Origin: Candidatus Omnitrophota bacterium
GTDB lineage: Bacteria; Omnitrophota; Gorgyraeia; Zapsychrales; Fredricksoniimonadaceae
DNA: 49,871 nucleotides
Reading direction: 5' to 3'
NCBI GenBank assembly: GCA_903901225.1
Contig: CAIUQE010000015.1
Span: forward strand, 1-49,871
Shown here: positions 1-8,400 of the stretch, in pieces
Layout of the letters: every line of letters begins with the position of its first letter
Numbering within the stretch: position 1 is the stretch's first letter
Position numbers and translations under genes: made by a program
The notes under the pieces: model-generated
Database searches by the model: none
What the model saw: only the letters and a program-made list of their open reading frames with translations
Told to the model about the DNA's origin: nothing

Positions 1-42
1 AATAGTTTATTTATAAAAATTATAAATTTTATTTATATAAAA

Positions 43-83
43 GGGCGGGTCATACCTACCTGCCGGAAGGCAGGGACCCGCCC
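43..83 (-). terminator. Probable intrinsic terminator of the Tad operon
   Basis: A GC-rich inverted repeat pairs 43-51 (GGGCGGGTC) with 75-83, and an inner stem pairs 59-64 with 69-74 around a GGAA loop. Read on the minus strand the hairpin is followed at once by a run beginning TTTTATATAAATAAAA. It lies 60 bp past the tadC stop, where the minus-strand operon should end. The inner CCTGCC/GGCAGG stem resembles the palindrome at 47023-47042, so this may also be a member of a dispersed repeat family. Confidence 0.55.
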
Positions 84-97
84 CCACGCTTGAATGT

Positions 98-128
98 TTA
101 ATGTCCAAACTGGCAGATTGGACATTAA
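98..128. repeat. Inverted repeat TTAATGTCCAA / TTGGACATTAA
   Basis: Perfect 11-bp arms at 98-108 and 118-128 flank a 9-nt spacer, just downstream of tadC. The right half contains CAGATTGGACA, which also occurs (either strand) at 11094-11104 and twice in 27832-27860. It could be an operator, an mRNA 3-prime hairpin or a small dispersed repeat; the sequence alone does not decide. Confidence 0.5.
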
Positions 129-142
129 TTTATGTTTGCTAA

Positions 143-1027
143 CTAGCCGCCCGCCATATGTTTAAGAGGATTATTGTACATGAAGTCGAGGAAGATCGGG
201 GCACCAACCAAAATACCAACAACGGGGAAAATGCAGAACAAAAGCGGGGCCAACATTTTTAGCGGAGCCTGCAAAGCCATGGCCTCACCCCTGCGGTAAC
301 GGGCCAGGCGCATGTCCTCAGACAGGATGTTCAAGGCTTCGCTCACGGAAGTGCCCATCTTATCCGCCTGGATCAGGGTACGGGAAAAGGTTGACAGGTC
401 CGGCAACTCATACCGCTTCGCCAGGTCGCGCAACGCCTCTCGCCTGGGCTTGCCGACATTGATCTCCTGCAGGACATTGTTCAGTTCGGAAACAAAGACA
501 GTTGGCGGAGACTTTTCGACCACCCATTTGAGCGCCATCATGAAATCCAGCCCCGCGTTAACGCAAAGCCCCAGCAGGTCGACCGTGTCGGGCAGCTGCC
601 GGACGATCTGCTCTTTTATTTTTTTTATCTTGCCGCGAAAAATAATGTCAGGGATGACCCACCCTCCGGCAAAAGCCATCACGTAACTGAACAACGCCAT
701 CTTTTCCCCGAAGAACGGCGGGAACAGGAACAGCGCCGTAACAACGGACATTTCCTTGATAAAAAGCATCTCTTCCACGGACACGCCCAGGATAGCATTC
801 TTCGCCATTTCCTGGCGCATCGCCGGCGTTACCAGCGGCTTGTTGATGCCAGCGAACCGGCGAACGATCGTCATCAGCGTAAATTTCGCGGGGGGCGGCT
901 TCTTGATCGGAGATTCCAGGCCATGGATCTTCAACGTCGGGCGACGGGCGAAAATATCATTGTACTGGATCCCCATGACGATGAGGAGCCCGGAAGCGAA
1001 GGTCAATATCGCGATCAATGTCAACAT
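143..1027 (-). CDS. tadC: Tad pilus assembly inner-membrane protein TadC
   Basis: A 294-residue membrane protein of the type II secretion F (GspF) superfamily, the second of the two platform proteins in Tad/Flp pilus machines. A transmembrane segment lies at the N terminus (about 3-22), a hydrophobic pair at about 92-128 and a hydrophobic C-terminal segment at about 255-280. The central soluble part contains TVDLLGLCVNAGLDF and EALNILSEDMR, typical of TadC. It follows tadB with a 12-bp gap and is the last gene of the minus-strand operon. TadC partners TadB and the TadA ATPase to drive pilin polymerisation at the inner membrane. Length and order match the family. The tadB/tadC assignment rests on gene order and these motifs. 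Confidence 0.85.
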   Translation of the reverse strand: MLTLIAILTFASGLLIVMGIQYNDIFARRPTLKIHGLESPIKKPPPAKFTLMTIVRRFAGINKPLVTPAMRQEMAKNAILGVSVEEMLFIKEMSVVTALFLFPPFFGEKMALFSYVMAFAGGWVIPDIIFRGKIKKIKEQIVRQLPDTVDLLGLCVNAGLDFMMALKWVVEKSPPTVFVSELNNVLQEINVGKPRREALRDLAKRYELPDLSTFSRTLIQADKMGTSVSEALNILSEDMRLARYRRGEAMALQAPLKMLAPLLFCIFPVVGILVGAPIFLDFMYNNPLKHMAGG

Positions 1028-1039
1028 GCGCCCTCTCTT

Positions 1040-1900
1040 TTAGATGTCATCGAAGGTGCTGATCTTGATGATCAGGAACGTGCCCAGCAGCCACAGGACA
1101 ACGGCGGTCACCATGAGCACCCGCCCCAGGTCCGTGGTCAGCATGACCTTGAAATACCCGGGGTTGGTGGATTTGACCATGAAAAAAAATCCCACCGGAA
1201 GCCCGCTCATGACAATGGCCTGCAGCTTGCCCTGCATGGTCAGCACGCGCAGGTTCTCCTCGATCTTGTGCCGTTCGCGGACCGAGGCAATGATGCGCGT
1301 GAAAATCGCCGGAAGGTTGCCGCCCGTCTCGCGCGACAGGAGGATGGCGCTGACGAACTGCTGCATGGCGGGCGACGGCATCCGCTTGTAGAACCGCGCC
1401 AGCGCCTCCTCGAGCGCGACGCCCATCTTGTTCTCGCCGAGCACGATCTCGAACTCATGCCGGGCCGGGTCGGGCATTTCCTCGACGACGGCTTCCATGG
1501 ATTGCACCAGGCTCAGGCCTCCGCGGAAAGAACTGGTCATGATCATCAGCGCGTCAATGATCTGGCCTTCGAACATCGCGCGGCGTTTTTTAAGGATGAA
1601 CCCGGCGTAATACTTCGGCAAGAACATCCCCAGGGCGAACCCGAGCAGCAGTCCCGGAAGTCGGAAGCTGTTCTCCGGCGCCAGGACAAAACCCGTGGCC
1701 GCGCAGACGAACGGAGCGATCATGTAAAAACGCGATACCAGCGCGATATTCTTCGATTCCAGGGTGCGGTCCATGGCGTGCGCGAAACGGTTCGCGCGCT
1801 TCTGGTTGAACTCATGGACCAGCTGCAGGATCAAAGGAATGACCACGAACACGATGAAGATCGCGTAAATAAAAACCAGAAAAAGAATAGCTGTCAGCAT
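1040..1900 (-). CDS. tadB: Tad pilus assembly inner-membrane protein TadB
   Basis: A 286-residue type II secretion F-domain protein. There is an N-terminal membrane helix (about 3-27), a second hydrophobic region at about 62-100, a cytoplasmic domain with SFRGGLSLVQSMEAV and LSRETGGNLPAI, and two C-terminal membrane segments (about 208-228 and 255-280). TadB family members carry this GGN motif in the F domain. It sits directly upstream of tadC, as in known Tad loci. The start at 1900 gives a plausible leading membrane helix. The protein should form the inner-membrane platform with TadC, engaged by the TadA half of the fusion ATPase at 11487-13661. Confidence 0.85.
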   Translation of the reverse strand: MLTAILFLVFIYAIFIVFVVIPLILQLVHEFNQKRANRFAHAMDRTLESKNIALVSRFYMIAPFVCAATGFVLAPENSFRLPGLLLGFALGMFLPKYYAGFILKKRRAMFEGQIIDALMIMTSSFRGGLSLVQSMEAVVEEMPDPARHEFEIVLGENKMGVALEEALARFYKRMPSPAMQQFVSAILLSRETGGNLPAIFTRIIASVRERHKIEENLRVLTMQGKLQAIVMSGLPVGFFFMVKSTNPGYFKVMLTTDLGRVLMVTAVVLWLLGTFLIIKISTFDDI

Positions 1901-1923
1901 AAATTAGACCCGCGTGCCTCTTG

Positions 1924-2262
1924 TCATTGACAGCCCGCCGTGCAGGCTGATCTCACACCACTGATACATGCGTCGTAATCGGCTTCATTCGCGTGCGCGC
2001 AATTTCGCGCCAACACCTCATTGTCGTAACACGCCTGGGCGTACCAGATCTTCTGGGCGGGATCATAGGCGCAATCCAAGGTCCCGTGCGCCGCGAACTG
2101 CCGCCCGAAAGAAATAGACGTGCCCACCTTGCGGTACTGGCCCTGAAACCCCCGACGGATATACGTTGAAAATGCCAGCAGTCCGAACATCACAATGATC
2201 GCGAGCATCACGTATTCCAGCACCGCGAACGCGCGCCGCAGGGCGGTAAACTTCCTTTTCAT
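1924..2262 (-). CDS. Small pilin-like protein
   Basis: 112 residues. A basic leader (MKRKFTALRR) is followed by AFAVLEY, the counterpart of the GQSxxEY cleavage and polymerisation motif of its paralogues, then a long hydrophobic helix and YIRRGFQGQYRKV, which matches the YxxRxxQGR motif of the pilin array upstream. The C-terminal half has six Cys residues, unlike the array members, suggesting a disulphide-bonded head. I chose the ATG at 2262, which overlaps the stop of the preceding gene as ATGA, over the ATG at 2271, because every paralogue begins with a short MxR/K leader. It probably encodes a minor pilin. Expression should be coupled to the 1033-residue gene upstream. Confidence 0.7.
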   Translation of the reverse strand: MKRKFTALRRAFAVLEYVMLAIIVMFGLLAFSTYIRRGFQGQYRKVGTSISFGRQFAAHGTLDCAYDPAQKIWYAQACYDNEVLARNCAHANEADYDACISGVRSACTAGCQ

Positions 2263-5200
2263 GACCCGCATTTCTTGAATTTTACATCCATTTTTGACCC
2301 GTCATAACGATAATCCGCGCAAGTTTCCGCCCCGACTCCCCGCTGCAGGCACGCCTCGACGCTGTTGAGGCAGTCCTGCGCGCCCGCTGTCGCCCCCGTG
2401 TCCGTGGCGTTGATCGGCGGGTTAAGGATGAAAGCGCCGTTCAACCCTCCGTTAAGGCTGCTGCTGCCTGTTACAGCCACCTGGTAGGTCCACGCGTCAT
2501 CTGAACCGTTGGGCACTCTTTTGTAATGCACCCGAAAACATTTATCGACAACATCCGCCGGAGAACACGTCGCCGTGGAGCGCGGATTGCCATAGGAGAC
2601 CTGCCACAACGGCACGCCGCTGAGAAGCTTGAGAAGCCCGCCCTGGGCGGGGTCATGGTCTTCATCATAACGGATCACGCGCGTCCCCACGCTCCCGTCG
2701 GTCTCGGTGAGCTCGAAACAGCGCTTGCTGCCAAGGAAGCCCTCGGTCCAGTTCCTCACCCAGGGGAATCTCGTCGCGGGCCCCGTCGAAATCCCCGGAG
2801 CGAACGCCCGGGTGGGAATGGACGCCTCGACCTTGACCAGGTGCAGGTAGCCATATTCCCCGTGGGACTTGGTGGCATCCCATGTTGACGGCGTCGCCGA
2901 CAGCCAGCCATAAACCGCATTCCCCAGCTTGAGCGTGCTCTTGCGCGTGGCCTGGTTGATCAGCTTTTTCAGATATGCCTCGGCCAGGTCAAGATACGGC
3001 TGCGGGCTTCCCGCGGGAAACAACTGAGTGTCCGTGGCATCCACCTCGGGATAGCCCACCTGCGCATTCGTCGCACTCAACAAATAATGGACATCTTTCA
3101 TCAACGCGTAAGCTGCCGTGAGCCTGGCCTTGTACGCCAGCACGCGGTCCCTGATATCCCGCAGGTACGCGCCACGCACGGCGAATCGCGGGTCCTGCGG
3201 CGCCGCGAGCGCCTGGCTGGCCGCGATCTGGCCCATGTAAGCGCCGCGATAAGCGGCAAGATCCGCATCCGAGCAATAATCCGGAGCAACCCAAGGCGGA
3301 TCCGGCGGGACCGGCAGAGGATCCGGCGGGACCGGCGGTGGATCTCCCGCCCCAAAAAAATTATGGCCGTCACAGATGCCGCCATGGACGATATGGTCAT
3401 CCGAATTAAAACCGGCGACCAATGTCCGCGGCAAGCCGTAACACGAGGCATCATCATGACAGCTCGCGAAGCGCGCGGCATTTGTCGAATTATATTCCGC
3501 GCACCGGATAACGCTTTCCAGCGACCCCCATTGCGTGCCGGCGCCCGTCGCGGGATCAACAGAAGCCGTGATATACGCGCTTTCGTTCGCGCGGACACTG
3601 CCCGGTGGCGGCACGCACCAGGCGCTGCCCAGCGAATAGTACGAGCCCGACGGACCGTCTTTCCCCTCAAGCCAGGGTTGCAGGAGCCCCTCGGCCGCCG
3701 TGAGGCGCTCCACAAGCTTTTTATAAACATTGATCTGCCATGTCGCGTACGAACCGTCGGCATTCGCGACCTGGATCGTCTTGTCTTGCGTAAAATACTG
3801 GATGTCAGTCAGTAGCCCGGGGCCCCAGCTGGACACGCTATCCGCCAACGAAGTCTGGCTTCCGGTCGTATTGTTATAAACGATCGAGCTGGCCGCCTGC
3901 ACGATCGCAATCAGGTGCATGCTGATCTCGTCGAGAAAATCATCCCGCCACATCGGCTGGTTCGACGCCGGGACTGACTGGCACGAACACGGCTGTTTTC
4001 CGGTCGCCGCGGCCGTGGCATCCTGGCAGGCAGCCACCGCGCTGGTCGGCGGATTAGGCGGGAACGCGCCCATCTTGTAGGGATACGTCCCCCCGTCACT
4101 GCCGGCAAATACCGGCGACAAGGTGTCACTGCCGGGTTTCCACAGGCTGTCAAACAACCCTGTCGCGGGATTCGGCGCGGCACATTCACCGTCGCCCAGC
4201 GGGGACATGCCGGCGACCGCCGGGACAGTGTCGATCAGCGGCGTCCCGCCGTCAATTCCCGTCGGCGTGTCGCGCAGGTACCATAACAAGGAAAAAATAA
4301 CCCCCTGGCTGTCACTGGCAAGGAACGTCGGCGCCGCGGGCGCGTTGCCGGCGGGCGAATTCCATTGCTGGGCATCGCGGCCGATGAGGTTCATGAGCCT
4401 GTCCGCGTTCGGCGGCGCGGGCGGTGCTGTGGTTTGCAAAGAGGTCGCCCAGGCCCCGTAAGCGGGGTCATAAACATAACACTTGTTGAGATTGCCCGCG
4501 CCACATCCCGAGGCTGCCGCGCATTCCGACGGGACAAGTGTTTTGGAACAACCCTTTGGCCTGACTTCAGGCGATTGGCAGCATGAATTGCACTCCGCCT
4601 TGACCGTCCCGTCGGCGTTATAACACGCGTCAGTCGCTGAGCCCGTAAGGCTGTAAACGCCAAGGTCGATCGTCACGCCTTTCATGGCCTGCTGAAAAAG
4701 CAGGAAATTCGTCAGGTCGGTCTTCTTGTACAATTCCCTCAGCCGTTGCGTGTAATAATACGTAAAACGCGGGATCTGGGACCCGGCCGTGCCGGTGCCG
4801 TTGCGCAGCCAGCGCCCGTCCATGTCGATATCCCATTCATCATCCACGTACACCGAATCGTTCATGGCCGTGGAAAGGGCCGTCTGTATCCCCTGTTCAA
4901 AGAACTGATCCTCCTGCGTGGGCAAACTCTGCATGTATTTCGAGATCGCCGCCGTAATCGACGGCTGCATCACGACCTGCACGACAACGGCCGCGGCCGC
5001 AAGGCCCGCGCTAATGGCCAGCGACGTGATTATCTGGCTCCCGACCAAATCACCAAGCCCTGGGACAGCAACCATGGCAACCAGAACAACCACAACCAAA
5101 ATAAATTTTAGCAGGGCCGCAAAAAGACCCGTATTGTTGCAATACTTTTTCTGCCCGCCCAGCGTTGTCTGGATCTGGTAATTGGCGTAACTGCCCATCA

Positions 5201-5360
5201 TGGACACCAGCGCCGCGGTGCCGGTATTCGACGCGATCGTCACCTGCGTCTTGTATCCCGAAACCTTCGACCAGTTGAGCGTGACCGCGTAAAAGATCAG
5301 CGCGAGCGCCACCACGAAGATCATGATCAACGACATCTGTCCTTTACGCTTCCTTGTCAT
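2259..5360 (-). CDS. Large protein with pilin-like N-terminal anchor
   Basis: 1033 residues. A basic leader ending RKRKGQMSLIMI is followed by a hydrophobic helix, as in TadE/TadG-type pseudopilins, but the rest is far longer than those families. A second strongly hydrophobic stretch lies at about 80-130. The remainder is predicted extracellular, with Cys-rich segments (near CNSCCQSPEV), a Pro-rich linker (DPPPVPPDPLPVPPDPP) and many Asp/Asn/Thr residues. The ATG at 5360 is preferred over 5366 because the GAGGG ribosome site abuts the earlier codon. Its place between minor-pilin genes and tadB suggests a pilus-tip or surface adhesin (TadG-like role). I recognise no enzymatic domain. Confidence 0.65.
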   Translation of the reverse strand: MTRKRKGQMSLIMIFVVALALIFYAVTLNWSKVSGYKTQVTIASNTGTAALVSMMGSYANYQIQTTLGGQKKYCNNTGLFAALLKFILVVVVLVAMVAVPGLGDLVGSQIITSLAISAGLAAAAVVVQVVMQPSITAAISKYMQSLPTQEDQFFEQGIQTALSTAMNDSVYVDDEWDIDMDGRWLRNGTGTAGSQIPRFTYYYTQRLRELYKKTDLTNFLLFQQAMKGVTIDLGVYSLTGSATDACYNADGTVKAECNSCCQSPEVRPKGCSKTLVPSECAAASGCGAGNLNKCYVYDPAYGAWATSLQTTAPPAPPNADRLMNLIGRDAQQWNSPAGNAPAAPTFLASDSQGVIFSLLWYLRDTPTGIDGGTPLIDTVPAVAGMSPLGDGECAAPNPATGLFDSLWKPGSDTLSPVFAGSDGGTYPYKMGAFPPNPPTSAVAACQDATAAATGKQPCSCQSVPASNQPMWRDDFLDEISMHLIAIVQAASSIVYNNTTGSQTSLADSVSSWGPGLLTDIQYFTQDKTIQVANADGSYATWQINVYKKLVERLTAAEGLLQPWLEGKDGPSGSYYSLGSAWCVPPPGSVRANESAYITASVDPATGAGTQWGSLESVIRCAEYNSTNAARFASCHDDASCYGLPRTLVAGFNSDDHIVHGGICDGHNFFGAGDPPPVPPDPLPVPPDPPWVAPDYCSDADLAAYRGAYMGQIAASQALAAPQDPRFAVRGAYLRDIRDRVLAYKARLTAAYALMKDVHYLLSATNAQVGYPEVDATDTQLFPAGSPQPYLDLAEAYLKKLINQATRKSTLKLGNAVYGWLSATPSTWDATKSHGEYGYLHLVKVEASIPTRAFAPGISTGPATRFPWVRNWTEGFLGSKRCFELTETDGSVGTRVIRYDEDHDPAQGGLLKLLSGVPLWQVSYGNPRSTATCSPADVVDKCFRVHYKRVPNGSDDAWTYQVAVTGSSSLNGGLNGAFILNPPINATDTGATAGAQDCLNSVEACLQRGVGAETCADYRYDGSKMDVKFKKCGS

Positions 5361-5372
5361 CAACATCCCTCG

Positions 5373-5597
5373 TTATTTCTGAAAAATGGCGTCGAGCGGC
5401 TGCGCCTGGTGAAAATTCGGGTTCAGTTGCGCTTCCGTATTAAGGCTCGTGTTCATCAGCACCGCGTCGTGATCATAACGCCGCTCCGCGAGATCGACCA
5501 TGCCCCAGCGCAGGACCCCCACCATGCCGTAAATGATCAGGCACAGGACAGCCACACCCGCCGTGAACTCAATGATGGTCTGCGCCTTGTCCTTCAT
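5373..5597 (-). CDS. TadE-like minor pilin
   Basis: 74 residues. The leader MKDKAQTIIEF resembles the AQxxIEF/TadE signature, followed by one hydrophobic helix (about 10-30) and a short polar tail rich in Asn. TadE-family pseudopilins are processed by the prepilin peptidase and help to initiate or anchor the pilus. It begins 3 bp after the stop of the 457-residue TadE/G-like gene and ends 12 bp before the large anchor protein starts, so the three are surely cotranscribed. Its small size is below typical TadE (around 150-200 residues), so it may be reduced. Confidence 0.65.
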   Translation of the reverse strand: MKDKAQTIIEFTAGVAVLCLIIYGMVGVLRWGMVDLAERRYDHDAVLMNTSLNTEAQLNPNFHQAQPLDAIFQK

Positions 5598-5600
5598 AGG

Positions 5601-6974
5601 CTATAAACTTCCCTGCCAGGTCGCGCCCGTGTCCGTCAACCACTTGCGGCCGCGCGTGTCGCTGATGCGGCTGCGGATGTAAAGCCGCTTGTTCGTCGCG
5701 TCAAAGCATGTCGCGGTGCTCGACGCGCAACAATCGGCGCCGGCACTGGACAACTGCTCGATGTCGGTTGCCCCGGTGCAAGAGGTTTCGATCACGCCCG
5801 GGTTCCTGTCCTTGAAACTCTGGACATCCGCCATGTTCTTGTTCAACTGGTAGATGCGTTCGACCATATCATACTGGTTTTTCTGCGCCGTGCTGACGCT
5901 CGTCGACGGGCTTTCCTTGATATCCAGATACGTCCCGTCGAGCGTGCTGTAAATGCGCATGTCCGAACGAAACCCGGGTTTGTCATAGGTATTGTCATAA
6001 TCCAGATATGACTTCGACGAGTCGACGTCACCAAGACTGGACGCCATCACCTCGGCCCGGTACGCGGTATATCCCGGACATGTTTTCGCTTCCAGCGCGT
6101 AGATCGTTTCCTCGCTCAGGTCGCCATCGAGATCGTATTGCGGAAAAGAACCATTCGTGGTGTCGATCTTGCCGGCCACCGTCGCCAGGGTATCATATTG
6201 CCAGGCCCAATAAGCGCCGCTCTTGTTGCAATCATAGGGTGCCGCTGTTAAAAAAGCAGCACCCCCCGTGCGCCGGTAATCAAATGACCTGGCGCCCCCG
6301 GAACCACAACTGGCGTCGGCATAGGTGACCTTCCTGGCAAAAAAATCCTTGTACTTATTCGCCTCGAACGTCAGGCGCCGGGCCGCTTCATGCCCCAGAT
6401 ACGCCTTCGGCAAGCCCATGGCCGCGCCGCAATCCAGGTTATCCTGGGCAACTGGCCCGACATGGACCTCAGCCTCGGCGCTCGCGGGCACGTTGTTGAT
6501 CGTGGTGTACGTCATGCCGGTGGGGATAAAAACATAATAATTGGCGAAGCCGGACGTCCTGAGCACAAAGCTCTGCCCATTGACCTTGAGATCCATGACC
6601 GGAAGATTGGTCGTGTCATCCCAGTCCACGGACTGCATCACCTGCGTGGACATGTAGCCTGAACCCGACGCGACGATCGGCTGACGGTCCGTTGACCCGT
6701 ACTTGCCCACATCCGTGCCCAGGCGGTCGTCAAACATCTGGAACGTCCCCGACGCGCGGTCCGCGCGCCCCGCCTCACTCGACTTGTACGACTGCAGGAG
6801 GGCCATGCGCATCATCTGCAGGCGGGAATTCTGCTGGTAGGCGCTGTTGATATACGTCGAGGCGCTCACGCCGATCAAATAAAAAAGGACGGCGCTGAAG
6901 ACCGCAAGCTCGATCAACGCCTGGGCCATCCGCGGCCTTTTCATGTCCCGGTGCGGTTTACGCATACGTTTCAA
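5601..6974 (-). CDS. TadE/TadG-like minor pilin, 457 aa
   Basis: The N terminus has a basic leader followed by RMAQALIELAVFSAVLFY, the AQxxIE motif of TadE-like pseudopilins, and a single membrane helix. The rest is a predicted secreted domain with Cys pairs (a CCASSTATC cluster near the C terminus) and many Asp/Ser/Thr residues. The annotated start is a TTG overlapping the TGA of the preceding pilin gene; an in-frame ATG at 6965 is an equal alternative. It is likely a minor pilin or tip protein cotranscribed with the pilin array. Similarity to TadE/TadG is inferred from the leader and genomic position; the secreted domain is not one I recognise. Confidence 0.65.
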   Translation of the reverse strand: MKRMRKPHRDMKRPRMAQALIELAVFSAVLFYLIGVSASTYINSAYQQNSRLQMMRMALLQSYKSSEAGRADRASGTFQMFDDRLGTDVGKYGSTDRQPIVASGSGYMSTQVMQSVDWDDTTNLPVMDLKVNGQSFVLRTSGFANYYVFIPTGMTYTTINNVPASAEAEVHVGPVAQDNLDCGAAMGLPKAYLGHEAARRLTFEANKYKDFFARKVTYADASCGSGGARSFDYRRTGGAAFLTAAPYDCNKSGAYWAWQYDTLATVAGKIDTTNGSFPQYDLDGDLSEETIYALEAKTCPGYTAYRAEVMASSLGDVDSSKSYLDYDNTYDKPGFRSDMRIYSTLDGTYLDIKESPSTSVSTAQKNQYDMVERIYQLNKNMADVQSFKDRNPGVIETSCTGATDIEQLSSAGADCCASSTATCFDATNKRLYIRSRISDTRGRKWLTDTGATWQGSL

Positions 6975-7285
6975 TATCCCGCGAACGAATTGGTTGTACT
7001 GCTTTCGGCCCCGTTGGAGGTATCGGTCCTGTACGTGAGCATCCCGTTCGTCCCGTTATAAAGGACGCCCATCACCGCCTGGACCCGCGATTCCGAGACC
7101 GTGTTGGTGGCATAGCGGATGTTGCTGCTAAAAGCGTTCGTGTCGTACTGGTCGCCCAGCTCGTCGACCGATTGCTTCCAGCGGCCCTGGAACGAACGCT
7201 TGATGTAGATCTGCATCGTCAAAAAAGCGGCGATGATGATAACCATCAAAATACTGTATTCCAGAACGCTCTGGGATCTTTTCAT
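6971..7285 (-). CDS. Flp-like pilin paralogue (DELGD type)
   Basis: 104 residues. The leader MKRSQSVLEYS carries the SQSxxEY prepilin motif, then a hydrophobic helix and YIKRSFQGRWKQSVDELGD. The same YIKRxxQGR...DEIGD arrangement occurs in the pilin at 8064-8378, so the two form a subfamily; both then have a TNTVSE or SNTSE segment. The tail is Ser/Thr/Asn rich. It lies 3 bp after the 7289-7627 pilin gene. It is a predicted substrate of a Flp/TadV-type prepilin peptidase that is not encoded in this window. Confidence 0.75.
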   Translation of the reverse strand: MKRSQSVLEYSILMVIIIAAFLTMQIYIKRSFQGRWKQSVDELGDQYDTNAFSSNIRYATNTVSESRVQAVMGVLYNGTNGMLTYRTDTSNGAESSTTNSFAGY

Positions 7286-7288
7286 CCG

Positions 7289-7627
7289 TTACTCCTGGGT
7301 CCATCCCGAATTCGTCAGCATGCTTGAATTCGTGTCCGTTGTCTCCTGTGAATCGATCCGGACCGTGCCGTTGACGTCCGTGCGGCTGTAATTCTTCGCC
7401 GTCCCCGTCACCGTATTCGAAGAGGCGACATAACTGTCCCCGGCGTTAAAACTCTGTTCAGACCCGCTCTGGGGGCCTATCTGATCGGCCCCTGTCTTGA
7501 TCAGGCTCTGCGTGCTGCGCTTGATCCGCGGCAGCATCGTCGCGATCGCCGCCGTGACAATGGCGATCAGCAGCAGATACTCCATGATACTTTGCCCCAG
7601 CCGTCTCCCGCGCGCTGAAAACAACAT
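7289..7627 (-). CDS. Flp-like pilin paralogue
   Basis: 112 residues. The leader MLFSARGRRLGQSIMEY contains the GQSxxEY prepilin cleavage and Glu5 motif and is followed by a hydrophobic helix (about 18-34). After it comes RIKRSTQSLIKTGADQIG, a diverged version of the KRxxQGR...DEIG segment of its neighbours. The C-terminal part is very rich in Ser, Thr, Asn and Gly with no Cys, suggesting a short exposed head. It belongs to the tandem pilin array and should share the promoter at 9251-9278. Confidence 0.72.
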   Translation of the reverse strand: MLFSARGRRLGQSIMEYLLLIAIVTAAIATMLPRIKRSTQSLIKTGADQIGPQSGSEQSFNAGDSYVASSNTVTGTAKNYSRTDVNGTVRIDSQETTDTNSSMLTNSGWTQE

Positions 7628-7649
7628 GTCCGCTCCCTGCGATGACCCG

Positions 7650-7994
7650 CTACGGCTGCAACGGGGATTTCTGGTCGCCTTCGGCCGCGGCCCTGTTCTG
7701 CGAAACAGCCGTCACGGCAGCGCCGCCGCCCGCGGTCGTTTCCGTTGTTGTCTTTTCCGCGTCCGTATTGCTGGTCTGGCGCTTATAGTAGGGTTCATAC
7801 TCGTACAGGACATTGATGCCGCTCGCGTTCGCCGCCGTGGTTATCATGTACCTGTCGGCATCCCCGATCCGGGCCTGCAAGGTCCGGCGCACATACACCG
7901 TCATGGCCGTAATGGCCACGGATATCAGCGCAATGAGCACGACATATTCAGCCGTGACAGCCTGCCCTTTTTTTCTGCGGAATGAACTTAACAT
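7650..7994 (-). CDS. Flp-like pilin paralogue (YEPYY type)
   Basis: 114 residues. The leader MLSSFRRKKGQAVTAEY has the KGQxxxxEY prepilin motif and a hydrophobic helix. The segment YVRRTLQARIGDADRYM corresponds to the YxxRxxQGR motif of its paralogues, and the downstream YEYEPYY is shared with the pilin at 8401-8751, so these two define a second subfamily. The tail is Thr, Ala and Gly rich. It is preceded in transcription order by a UUCG-loop hairpin at 8027-8046, which may set its level relative to the upstream pilins. Confidence 0.75.
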   Translation of the reverse strand: MLSSFRRKKGQAVTAEYVVLIALISVAITAMTVYVRRTLQARIGDADRYMITTAANASGINVLYEYEPYYKRQTSNTDAEKTTTETTAGGGAAVTAVSQNRAAAEGDQKSPLQP

Positions 7995-8026
7995 GACGGC
8001 GTCCTGGAAAAGCCTGCCAAAGGAAG

Positions 8027-8046
8027 AAGGGCCCCGAAGGGCCCTT
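8027..8046 (-). terminator. UUCG-loop hairpin between pilin genes (attenuator or processing site)
   Basis: Perfect 8-bp stem AAGGGCCC / GGGCCCTT. On the minus strand its loop is TTCG, a very stable tetraloop, and a pyrimidine-rich stretch (CTTCTTCC) follows. It lies in the gap between the pilin genes at 8064-8378 and 7650-7994, one of the wider gaps of the array. It may be a partial terminator or mRNA-stabilising hairpin giving the promoter-proximal pilins higher expression. Confidence 0.5.
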
Positions 8047-8063
8047 TGTGACCAAAGAACGTT

Positions 8064-8378
8064 TTAATGACCCCAGTATTCGCCATCCGAGTTGGTCCCG
8101 ATCGACGTATTGGTCGATGTGAGCGTCGGAGCGCGCATCGTCGAGACCGTCGTTCCGGCCACCGCGTTCTCGGACGTGTTTGAACGGGTATACGTGGTCT
8201 TGATATAATTCGCCCCGTTCGCCTGCGAATACCCGTCACCGATCTCGTCCGCCGAGCTCTTCAACCGGCCCTGGATACCGCGCTTGATATACACCTGAAG
8301 GCTCAATAAGGCGGCAATGACGATGACCATCAGGATGGCATATTCAAGCACGCTTTGACCTTGTCTGAGTTTCAACAT
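8064..8378 (-). CDS. Flp-like pilin paralogue (DEIGD type)
   Basis: 104 residues. The start is the ATG at 8378, preceded by an AGAAAGGA ribosome site; the frame is open further upstream but that part lacks pilin character. The leader MLKLRQGQSVLEYA has the GQSxxEY motif, followed by a hydrophobic helix and YIKRGIQGRLKSSADEIGD. It is closest in the window to the pilin at 6971-7285. The tail is Ser/Thr/Asn rich. It is followed in transcript order by the UUCG hairpin, so it may be one of the more abundant pilins. Confidence 0.75.
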   Translation of the reverse strand: MLKLRQGQSVLEYAILMVIVIAALLSLQVYIKRGIQGRLKSSADEIGDGYSQANGANYIKTTYTRSNTSENAVAGTTVSTMRAPTLTSTNTSIGTNSDGEYWGH

Positions 8379-8400
8379 AAGCGTTCCTTTCTGTCGTACA

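Noticed and set aside
923-1930. 335-codon plus-strand ORF opposite tadB
   Set aside because: Antisense reading of tadB rich in His, Gln and Arg; no ribosome site or domain.
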